Positions 1-5,034 of a stretch of DNA of 5,034 bases are shown one piece after another; the stretch's first letter is position 1; the number at the start of each line of letters is the position of its first letter. The stretch comes from Candidatus Peregrinibacteria bacterium (GTDB lineage: Bacteria > Patescibacteriota > Gracilibacteria > UBA1369). A program made the position numbers and the translations under genes. Under the pieces are notes generated by a model. It was not told the origin of the DNA, searched no databases, and was given only the letters and a program-made list of their open reading frames with translations. The stretch covers positions 1-5,034 of the forward strand of contig WJJQ01000006.1 in NCBI GenBank assembly GCA_014729615.1, read 5' to 3'.

Positions 1-527
1 GCATGATAATGGCCGCGCGATATTGCCGCGAAAAAAAGAAACCTTATCTGGGACTTTGCCTTGGCATGCAAATACTTACAATAGAATTTGCCAGAAATGC
101 TTTCAAGAGTAAAAAATACACCTCGCAAGAATTTGATGAAGATGAAAAACTTGAAGACAAAAACTACCTCATTCACTTTTTACCCGGACAATACAAAGAT
201 AAAGACAAAGGCGGGACCTTAAGACTGGGAGCTTATCCCTGTAAATTAACCAAGGGTACTAAAGTTCATAAAATTTACGGAACAGATTCAATTAGCGAAC
301 GTCACAGACACAGATACGAATATAATAATAAACTAAGAAAAAAGCTTGAAAACGCTGGATTAATAACAGCCGGAATTTTTCCTAAGGGAAACCTTGTGGA
401 AATTGTTGAAGTCAAAGATCATCCATACATGATCGGATGTCAATTTCATCCCGAATTCTTGTCGCGACCCAATCGTCCACATCCTCTATTTTTCAGTTTT
501 GTTCAAGAAAGCAATAAAGCGAAATAA
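1..527 (+). CDS. pyrG: CTP synthase, C-terminal glutamine amidotransferase domain (5' end outside window)
   Basis: CTP synthase makes CTP from UTP, ATP and glutamine in the cytoplasm; this part is the class I glutaminase domain that supplies ammonia. Counting residues from the ATG at position 3, the nucleophile elbow GLCLGMQ carries Cys19, and QFHPEF carries the other two triad residues, His149 and Glu151. Family hallmarks between them are GGTLRLGAYPC (70-80), ERHRHRYE (99-106) and GNLVEIVE (129-136), followed by SRP..PHPLF near the end. The ATG at position 3 is not the true start: the frame is open to the window edge and the homologous region continues upstream with the ATP-dependent synthetase domain, which lies outside the window. 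The usual TMRLGA motif reads TLRLGA. The TAA stop abuts the ATG of the next gene with no gap, so the two are probably co-transcribed. Identity is secure; whether the synthetase half is intact cannot be seen. Confidence 0.97.
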   Translation, partial: MIMAARYCREKKKPYLGLCLGMQILTIEFARNAFKSKKYTSQEFDEDEKLEDKNYLIHFLPGQYKDKDKGGTLRLGAYPCKLTKGTKVHKIYGTDSISERHRHRYEYNNKLRKKLENAGLITAGIFPKGNLVEIVEVKDHPYMIGCQFHPEFLSRPNRPHPLFFSFVQESNKAK

Positions 528-1916
528 ATGCCCAAATACAAATACATTGTTATCAATAAAGAGAATCAACAACTGCAAGGCACGGTAAGTGCTCCGGATG
601 TGGAAAGTGCCAAAAGCGAATTAAATCAACTTGGATTCAGCGTAATTGGCATTGAGGAAGTTAGTGAAGAAGAACAAGCGGCGGAAGAAGCTGGAAATAT
701 TTCTTTTGAGTTTTCCGCCATTGATAAAAACGGAAAACAAGTAGCGGGAACGATCCAGGCAAATGACAGATATGCGGCCTTTTTAAGGCTTATAAGTGAA
801 TATCAACTGGAAGTGCAATATCTTGTACAGGAAAATTTGCCCGAAGATCAAAAAGAGCAAGAGAAAATTAAAGGCGCCATTGACCTTTATAATAAAATGG
901 AAGAGGAAAAACAATCCTCGAAGGAAAAATTATCTCAAGATGAAAAAGACTTAAATGAATTTAAAAAGAAACAACACGTATTATTGAAACAAATATCCTT
1001 CGTTCTTGAAAAAGTGGAGGAGTTATTGAACAAATACGAAGGTGAAATGGTTCCCGAGACAAAAGGACAAATTAAAACAAAAGTGGAAAAACTGTTGCGC
1101 ATTAAAAACAGTACTAATCTGGATTATGTGAAAAAGACCGCTGAAGATTTGCTTAAATACATTCAATCCGCTGAAATCTTCCTGCACAAAGAAAAGAAAA
1201 TGGAAGAAAGAACACAAATGGTCGTTGAAGCCAAATCATTAATGATGCAATTAAAAAAAAGCTCGTCTAAAAAAAGTACGGACATTTTCGACGCGATGAG
1301 ACAATGGCGAAATGACCATATTGTTGAAAAAACGGAACCCGGTGCGTTTGCAAAATTTCTCGATTTCTTTGTAAGCATAATTTTGGGTGTTAAATATGAA
1401 AACGAAAAAGTCCTTAAATTAAAGGAAGAGCTGCAAAACACAAACAGCCAAATCTGGCAGTACGTAAAATTATATTTTCAAGTATCCGAGCCAGCCCTAA
1501 AGCAACAAACAAAATCCGGTTTAAAAAATCTTTGGCAACGCAGAAAAAAACTGAAACAAGAAATAAAAGACGAAAAGAAAAAAATTATCGCCGATTTGAG
1601 AGCGCAAAATATAAAAACGACGGGCGAAGCCTTTTTAGATGAATTAATTGGTTTTACAGGATGGCTGCTTACGTTTTATTTGATTTATTATTTCGTATCT
1701 CTTTACTTGTTAACCAAAGATCTGGGAGGATTTCAGGTTTCAAATTTATTTTACATATATAAATCTGCCTTTCTGAAATATTTCCTGGCCACGCTATTCA
1801 TAGTTTTCGCGGCATTAACAATTAAACGAAATTTCTTCAATAAGAATAAAACTGCCGGCTTCATAATCACTCCCATTGTCATCATAGGTTTATTAGCAAT
1901 ATATTTAAATTTTTAA
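528..1916 (+). CDS. Membrane protein with two tandem GspF/PilC N-terminal-like modules, helical region and three C-terminal membrane segments
   Basis: I do not recognise this 462-residue protein as a named family. Residues 4-45 and 60-101 are two same-length copies of a module resembling the first ~45 residues of GspF/PilC inner-membrane proteins (pattern: aromatic-x-aromatic, then D/N-K near a G or N, then GT[VI].A.....A...L). The usual multi-span GspF core does not follow. Instead, about 104-270 is rich in Glu, Lys and Gln and probably helical or coiled-coil; 274-288 is a hydrophobic amphipathic stretch after PGAF; 290-360 is again charged and helical. Hydrophobic segments lie at about 373-396, 413-432 and 443-461, ending at the C-terminus. 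There is no signal peptide, so the N-terminal modules are probably cytoplasmic. The ATG directly follows the pyrG TAA and has no Shine-Dalgarno motif. It contains no cysteine. A role near a type IV pilus or secretion ATPase is only an inference from the cap modules. The gene call is firm; the function is unknown. Confidence 0.9.
   Translation: MPKYKYIVINKENQQLQGTVSAPDVESAKSELNQLGFSVIGIEEVSEEEQAAEEAGNISFEFSAIDKNGKQVAGTIQANDRYAAFLRLISEYQLEVQYLVQENLPEDQKEQEKIKGAIDLYNKMEEEKQSSKEKLSQDEKDLNEFKKKQHVLLKQISFVLEKVEELLNKYEGEMVPETKGQIKTKVEKLLRIKNSTNLDYVKKTAEDLLKYIQSAEIFLHKEKKMEERTQMVVEAKSLMMQLKKSSSKKSTDIFDAMRQWRNDHIVEKTEPGAFAKFLDFFVSIILGVKYENEKVLKLKEELQNTNSQIWQYVKLYFQVSEPALKQQTKSGLKNLWQRRKKLKQEIKDEKKKIIADLRAQNIKTTGEAFLDELIGFTGWLLTFYLIYYFVSLYLLTKDLGGFQVSNLFYIYKSAFLKYFLATLFIVFAALTIKRNFFNKNKTAGFIITPIVIIGLLAIYLNF
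537..830 (+). repeat. Internal protein-level duplication of a GspF/PilC cap-like module
   Basis: Residues 4-45 (537-662) and 60-101 (705-830) of the 462-residue protein align end to end without gaps at an offset of 56 residues. Nine of 42 positions are identical (I, K, Q, G, T, A, D, A, L) and several more are conservative (Y/F, Y/F, N/D, V/I). The conservation is strongest around QGTVSAPD and AGTIQAND. The copies are joined by a Glu/Ala-rich linker (46-59). The DNA itself is not visibly repeated, so the duplication is old. Confidence 0.65.
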
Positions 1917-1919
1917 ATA

Positions 1920-2693
1920 ATGTACCCGGTACTATTAGATCTCGGCCCTTTAACTTTTTATTCACTTTGGGTTTTTGTTGCCATTGGTTTTTTTGCAGCT
2001 TTGCTAGTTATTAACAAATTAATCAAAAAAAATCGACTTAGCTTAAAATTTATAGCTGATTACAGCCTTTTAATCCTTCTTTCAGGCCTCATTATGGGTA
2101 GGTTGATATTTGTACTGCACAATTTCAATTTTTACTTTTACGATTATCAATTATCAAATTTTCTGGAAGTGCTATACATTTGGGATAAAGGAATATCCGG
2201 CTGGGGAGCTCTGCTTGGTATCGCCCTGAGTCTATTTTACTTTGCCAAAAAGAACAATGAAAATCCCTGGAAATGGCTTGATATAACAATAATTGCAACC
2301 TTGGCAGCCATGTTCTTTTTTAATATCGGTACATTTTTAGATGGCATGAACTTTGGAAGAGAAACTAATTTACCTTGGGGCGTAATTATTGAAACATCGA
2401 TATACGCAGTCCCAATTCACCCCGTTCAGCTATACAGTTCCATTTTTTCAGGAGGTCTTGCTTACTTTTTATATTCACTTTCAACTACGAAAACAGGCAA
2501 AACTCCCGGCAATATTCTATTAATTGGAGTTCTGGCTTTTTCAATCTTCAAGTTTTTACTGGAATTCTTAAGAGGAGATGAAGCCTTATTATTCTTAGGT
2601 TTAAGAGAAGGTCAAATTTTGGCTTTACTGGGAATCATAATTCCGCTTATACTCCTCGCCGTAAAAAAGTTTAAACTTAATGAATCAACATGA
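1920..2693 (+). CDS. lgt: Divergent prolipoprotein diacylglyceryl transferase (Lgt) family membrane protein
   Basis: Lgt transfers diacylglycerol from phosphatidylglycerol to the lipobox cysteine of prolipoproteins in the inner membrane. Family landmarks appear in the right order: SIGP-like LDLGP (6-10), GRLIFVL (60-66), WDKGIS.WGALLG (88-100), IGTFLDGMNFGR (136-147), PIHPVQLY (165-172), FKFLLEFLRGDE (210-221) and REGQILAL (229-236). About seven hydrophobic segments fit the Lgt fold; 257 residues is shorter than E. coli Lgt (291), mainly between the GR and HPVQLY motifs. Compared from memory with E. coli Lgt, His103 aligns with Trp95, Arg143 with Asn135, Asn146 with Thr138, Glu151 with Met143, Arg239 with Lys211, and Tyr26 probably with Leu16; Gly154 and Glu243 seem kept (Gly146, Glu215). 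Canonical activity is therefore doubtful. The ATG lies 3 bases after the previous stop, without a Shine-Dalgarno motif; the TGA overlaps the next start. Family assignment is good, activity uncertain. Confidence 0.82.
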   Translation: MYPVLLDLGPLTFYSLWVFVAIGFFAALLVINKLIKKNRLSLKFIADYSLLILLSGLIMGRLIFVLHNFNFYFYDYQLSNFLEVLYIWDKGISGWGALLGIALSLFYFAKKNNENPWKWLDITIIATLAAMFFFNIGTFLDGMNFGRETNLPWGVIIETSIYAVPIHPVQLYSSIFSGGLAYFLYSLSTTKTGKTPGNILLIGVLAFSIFKFLLEFLRGDEALLFLGLREGQILALLGIIIPLILLAVKKFKLNEST

Positions 2694-3076
2694 ACACTTT
2701 CAATAATATTATTTATTATTTTTTCAATGCTAATCCGGGTAAAACGTTTACTTACTCTTTTTTAATAATTGCTATTGCCATTCTATTGGCAGGTTTGGCC
2801 ATTGCCATAAAATACAACCTATACAAGCACAAAGAAGACAAATCTTTCAGAAAAATATTCAAACCTTGGCTACCCGGATTAATAGCCGTAGCCGTTTTAT
2901 TACTATTATACATATTCTTTAGGTCAAACCAGGTTCCAATGCTTTCCATGAGATTCTTTTTATATTTACTTGTTGCCATCAGTATTTATCAAATGGCCGG
3001 CCTTATTTACGCTTATACAAAAAAATATCCGGACCTAAAAAAAAAGAAATTAAATAAAAAAAAGAAAGGCAAATAA
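2690..3076 (+). CDS. Small three-span membrane protein with lysine-rich C-terminal tail, function unknown
   Basis: This is a 128-residue hypothetical protein that I do not recognise. Hydrophobic segments lie at about 21-41, 61-77 and 88-110. Arg/Lys flanks suggest that loop 42-59 and the C-terminal tail are on the same, probably cytoplasmic, side only if one segment is re-entrant; the topology is not settled. The tail (111-128) has 11 lysines in 18 residues. The loop motif RSNQVPMLSMRFFLYLL (78-94) before the third segment looks the most likely conserved signature. The start ATG overlaps the stop of the Lgt-like gene as ATGA, a sign of translational coupling, so the two products may act together. 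There is no cysteine and no Shine-Dalgarno motif. The AAA-rich codons of the tail give long T runs on the opposite strand, just where the converging gene set needs a terminator. The reading frame is credible from the coupling and hydropathy. Confidence 0.8.
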   Translation: MNTFNNIIYYFFNANPGKTFTYSFLIIAIAILLAGLAIAIKYNLYKHKEDKSFRKIFKPWLPGLIAVAVLLLLYIFFRSNQVPMLSMRFFLYLLVAISIYQMAGLIYAYTKKYPDLKKKKLNKKKKGK

Positions 3077-3099
3077 ATGTCAGTCATAAGCCTTTTGCC
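3056..3099 (-). terminator. Possible intrinsic terminator of the greA-PEGA transcript, inside the end of the opposing gene
   Basis: On the - strand, AAAGGC (3095-3090) can pair with GCCTTT (3070-3065), or GGCAAA (3099-3094) with TTTGCC (3073-3068). Each gives a 6-bp stem with a loop of about 20 bases, followed at once by a T-rich stretch that includes an unbroken run of 8 T (3063-3056) and another run of 9 further on (3045-3037). The T tract is ideal, but the stem is short and the loop long. The element straddles the PEGA gene stop and the lysine codons of the convergent gene. Confidence 0.3.
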
Positions 3100-4408
3100 A
3101 ATAGATCTGAATCAGATCTTTTTCATCAATAAAATAAAGGGCTTTATCTACAACTATTACATGCTTGGAGCCGATATTTTCATATATTTTAAATTTATTC
3201 GCGCCGTACAAATCTTCTATAAACAAATCATCACCCTCCTGAATCAAAAAATGTCCGCTGTAATCAAACCATCCGTGTAATCCGGCATCATCAGATACGG
3301 TTCTAATGAAACGCTTTTTATTTTTCGTCATATCAACGGTAAACATGTTGTTTTCTTCTGTCACATACAGTACATCGTAACCTACATTTCGCTTTATTAT
3401 TTGCTTTACCTTTTCCGCCACAGGTGAATAATTGCCATATCGATCCAATCCAACCAAATATTTATAACCGTTTTCTTCAATAAGCAACAATCCATCACCT
3501 TTATCTTTTATGAATTCAATATCGTCAACCATGCCCGGGGTTTTTTCTTTCAAATAAATATCACCGGACCCAATATCGTATTTATATATCATGCTCTTTT
3601 TTATAACAAACACATGATAATTTTTATCAACCGCGTAGTCCTCAATATCAAAAAATATGCGTTGATCCAACGATGACAGCATAAACTGATCAACAGTTTG
3701 TAACGGCACCATATATAAATCGCCATTTTGTGTAAAAAAGACATTTTCCGATACAACGTCTACACTTATATTTTCAGCAACTTCAGGCAATTGAAATTCA
3801 ATTACATTGTTTGAATTCAAATCTATAAAGGCATAACCATTTGCTTCAATTTCAACAAGCATTGCCGCGTCTGTATATACTTCAAGTATAGAAAAATCGT
3901 CCCAGCCGAAATCCATTCTTTCCTCTTTAATAAGTCCCCTGTCTCCAAAACTAATTACCTCTACCGCCGCTGAACCAACTTCTTTTTTAAGCAAAAAATC
4001 CTCGCCACTGTAAATTACATACTCTTCCGTAAATTCATCTAAAGTTTTCCAATATGGACCCAAATCATTAGGTATCAGCAATACATCTCTGACAATTGAC
4101 ACATAATCTACAACCACTTTTATTTTCCTCGCCCATGGTAAAAAACCATCTTTTTTAACTTCAAGTTCATAAGTACCCGGCAAAACTCCCTTTATTTGAT
4201 AAGGCAGCACTTTACCTTTTAACACATCATCTAAAAACACCCTGGCTTCAGTTACGGGCCACGAAACATCAATAATACTGGTTTTTTGTACGACTCCTTC
4301 TTCTACATCCACCTTATACCCATATGCAAAAAGTAGTGCCACAGCTGACACCGCAATAAAAAGTACGGCTACCAATAGCTGTAAAACAATTCTTAAAACT
4401 TTTTTCAT
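3080..4408 (-). CDS. Membrane-anchored PEGA-domain protein with probable beta-propeller
   Basis: This 442-residue protein has a Lys/Arg start and one hydrophobic segment (about 7-30), most likely an uncleaved signal anchor. It has no lipobox cysteine, so it is not a lipoprotein. Residues about 43-100 match the PEGA domain, a small extracytoplasmic beta-sandwich: an ARVFLDD strand (55-61), a LPYQIKGVLPGTYELEV core (68-84), then the DGFLPWARKIKV end (87-98). From about 115 on, short beta-strand units recur with aromatic-rich strands and polar turns (such as DLYMVPL, MIYKYDIGSGD, DLFIEDLYG, ALYFIDEKD), which fits a WD40/TolB-like propeller, although no blade consensus is exact. It probably binds a cell-wall or surface component; the ligand is unknown. 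The start lies 5 bases after the greA stop, so they share a transcript. Its stop is 3 bases from the stop of the converging gene. It contains no cysteine. The PEGA call is confident, the propeller call moderate. Confidence 0.88.
   Translation of the reverse strand: MKKVLRIVLQLLVAVLFIAVSAVALLFAYGYKVDVEEGVVQKTSIIDVSWPVTEARVFLDDVLKGKVLPYQIKGVLPGTYELEVKKDGFLPWARKIKVVVDYVSIVRDVLLIPNDLGPYWKTLDEFTEEYVIYSGEDFLLKKEVGSAAVEVISFGDRGLIKEERMDFGWDDFSILEVYTDAAMLVEIEANGYAFIDLNSNNVIEFQLPEVAENISVDVVSENVFFTQNGDLYMVPLQTVDQFMLSSLDQRIFFDIEDYAVDKNYHVFVIKKSMIYKYDIGSGDIYLKEKTPGMVDDIEFIKDKGDGLLLIEENGYKYLVGLDRYGNYSPVAEKVKQIIKRNVGYDVLYVTEENNMFTVDMTKNKKRFIRTVSDDAGLHGWFDYSGHFLIQEGDDLFIEDLYGANKFKIYENIGSKHVIVVDKALYFIDEKDLIQIYWQKAYD
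3103..3123 (+). terminator. Possible intrinsic terminator of the + strand gene set, inside the end of the PEGA gene
   Basis: AGATCTG (3103-3109) and CAGATCT (3113-3119) form a perfect 7-bp stem with a 3-base loop (AAT). The last stem base and the four bases after it make TTTTT. It lies 26 bases beyond the stop of the 128-residue gene, where a terminator is expected. The stem is not GC-rich, so it may be weak. On the opposite strand the same bases encode the D-L-I-Q-I near the C-terminus of the PEGA protein. Confidence 0.4.
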
Positions 4409-4413
4409 TTTTA

Positions 4414-4917
4414 TTATTCTAGAGCAAGAATTTCATATTCAACCACACCATCCGGAATATACACTTTCACAATATCTCCCTTTACTTTATCTAATAAAGC
4501 CGATCCCACCGGTGATTCATTTGAAATTTTATTCTCAAGAGGATTAGCTTCGGTTGATCCCACTATTACAAAAATTTCTTTTTCTGAATTCTTATTGCCG
4601 ATATTCTTAACGGATACTTTAGTTCCAATTTGAACAGATGCTTTGTCTTGCTTTTTATCGGTAATAACCTGAGCATGTTTGATTTTTTCTTCCAGTTCCA
4701 GAATACGCCCTTCCACAAACGCTTGTTCATTTTTTGCCTCTTCGTATTCCGAGTTTTCAGATAAATCACCATATGAAATCGCTTCTTTCAGCCTTTCAGC
4801 CACCTGCCTTCTTTTCTCATTTTTCAGATTATCCAATTCTTCTTTCAATTTTGCCAAACCCTCCTTGGTTACCAAAGTTACCTTTTCATCTGTTGTTTGA
4901 TCGTTAACTTTTGCCAT
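4414..4917 (-). CDS. greA: Transcription elongation factor GreA
   Basis: GreA enters the secondary channel of RNA polymerase and stimulates cleavage of backtracked RNA, rescuing stalled complexes. The N-terminal coiled coil spans about 17-87 and has the tip motif GDLSENSEYEEAKNEQ, with the two metal-directing acids at Asp51 and Glu54 (E. coli Asp41, Glu44), followed by FVEGRILELEEKI. The C-terminal FKBP-like domain (about 94-167) has the family signature ISNESPVGSALLDK and GDIVKVYIPDG, ending YEILALE. At 167 residues it is slightly longer than E. coli GreA (158), because of a polar N-terminal extension of about ten residues. The ATG is the only in-frame Met near the domain start and lies 12 bases after the sigma factor stop, without a Shine-Dalgarno motif. 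Co-transcription with the sigma factor and the PEGA gene is likely. Confidence 0.96.
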   Translation of the reverse strand: MAKVNDQTTDEKVTLVTKEGLAKLKEELDNLKNEKRRQVAERLKEAISYGDLSENSEYEEAKNEQAFVEGRILELEEKIKHAQVITDKKQDKASVQIGTKVSVKNIGNKNSEKEIFVIVGSTEANPLENKISNESPVGSALLDKVKGDIVKVYIPDGVVEYEILALE

Positions 4918-4929
4918 AATTGTTTATTA

Positions 4930-5034
4930 TTAATGATTACTGATTTTTACGCTTGTCGGATGCTCCTTCATTTTCTGTAAAACTTTTGCTTCAATCTGAC
5001 GGATTCTTTCTCTGGTTACTCCAAATTCATGACC
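4930..5034 (-). CDS. rpoD: Primary RNA polymerase sigma factor, C-terminal end of region 4.2 (5' part outside window)
   Basis: The last 34 codons before a TAA stop read through the recognition helix of sigma region 4.2: FGVTRERIRQIEAKVLQKM, then a short tail EHPTSVKISNH. This helix-turn-helix reads the -35 promoter element, and the Arg-Glu-Arg-Ile-Arg-Gln core is the RpoD/SigA signature. Primary sigma factors usually continue as AKALRKLRHP followed by a short tail; here the equivalent is AKVLQKMKEHP with a tail of eight residues. The frame runs exactly to the window edge; it is too short to have appeared as a full-length reading frame. A group 2 or alternative sigma cannot be excluded without the rest, but the motif favours the housekeeping factor. 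It is the first visible gene of the set leading into greA. Confidence 0.88.
   Translation of the reverse strand, partial: GHEFGVTRERIRQIEAKVLQKMKEHPTSVKISNH

Noticed and set aside
1023..1441. Two open - strand frames of 64 and 92 codons
   Set aside because: They are opposite the Glu/Lys-rich helical region of the 462-residue protein; the Phe/Ser/Leu-rich composition is the usual mirror of Lys/Glu codons.
2702..2713. Perfect AATAATATTATT palindrome near the start of the 128-residue gene
   Set aside because: Short A/T-only palindromes are expected by chance at this base composition, and it lies inside coding sequence.
2752..2979. Open - strand frame of 75 codons
   Set aside because: It is antisense to the three-span protein, whose frame is supported by the ATGA overlap and clear membrane segments.
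2995..3002. GGCCGGCC, an 8-base all-GC palindrome in an AT-rich setting
   Set aside because: It simply encodes part of Met-Ala-Gly-Leu in the third membrane segment; a single copy gives no evidence of a recognition or regulatory site.
3036..3064. Two in-frame A-AAA-AAG slippery heptamers that could cause frameshifting
   Set aside because: A -1 shift at the first leads to a stop after a few codons and there is no downstream stimulatory structure or alternative product; the lysine-rich tail explains the runs.
2691..3082. Possible reassignment of TGA to glycine, as in some CPR lineages
   Set aside because: TGA ends the Lgt-like gene at its expected family length and ends the PEGA gene; no conserved glycine is encoded by an in-frame TGA in any gene here.
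3077..3280. Open + strand frame starting right after the 128-residue gene
   Set aside because: It lies wholly antisense to the end of the PEGA gene, has no recognisable domain and would run through the candidate terminator hairpin.
4566..4900. Open frames on both strands overlapping greA
   Set aside because: greA has full family motifs along this region; the other frames are Ser/Phe- or Lys-rich shadows.

Overview
This is an AT-rich, almost gap-free bacterial window containing seven genes. They form two converging sets. No mobile element, CRISPR array, tRNA or rRNA gene was seen, and no stretch over 300 bases lacks a gene. The tight packing, the absence of Shine-Dalgarno motifs, a PEGA-domain membrane protein beside greA and strongly diverged membrane proteins suggest a streamlined Candidate Phyla Radiation (Patescibacteria, Parcubacteria-like) genome. 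That placement is an inference from style, not a phylogenetic result. TGA works as an ordinary stop (it ends two genes), which argues against the lineages that read TGA as glycine.

Left half, + strand (1-3076): the C-terminal glutamine amidotransferase half of CTP synthase (pyrG, cut by the window edge) is followed with no gap by a 462-residue protein. That protein carries two tandem copies of a module resembling the N-terminal cap of type II secretion/type IV pilus F proteins (GspF/PilC), then a long charged helical region and three membrane segments. Three bases later comes a seven-span protein of the prolipoprotein diacylglyceryl transferase (Lgt) fold in which most catalytic positions appear replaced. 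Its stop overlaps (ATGA) the start of a 128-residue, three-span protein with a lysine-rich tail.

Right half, - strand (5034 down to 3080): the last 34 residues of a primary sigma factor (region 4.2) are followed after 12 bases by greA, a transcript-cleavage elongation factor. Five bases further is a 442-residue membrane-anchored PEGA-domain protein with a probable beta-propeller. The two sets meet tail to tail with only 3 bases between stop codons, so any terminators must lie inside the opposing coding sequences. Weak candidates exist on both strands.

The main points for a second look are the tandem GspF-cap protein, the catalytically altered Lgt-like protein with its translationally coupled small partner, and the nested convergent terminators. 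The three + strand membrane genes look like one expression unit that may build something in the cell envelope. No complete new system can be demonstrated from the sequence alone.
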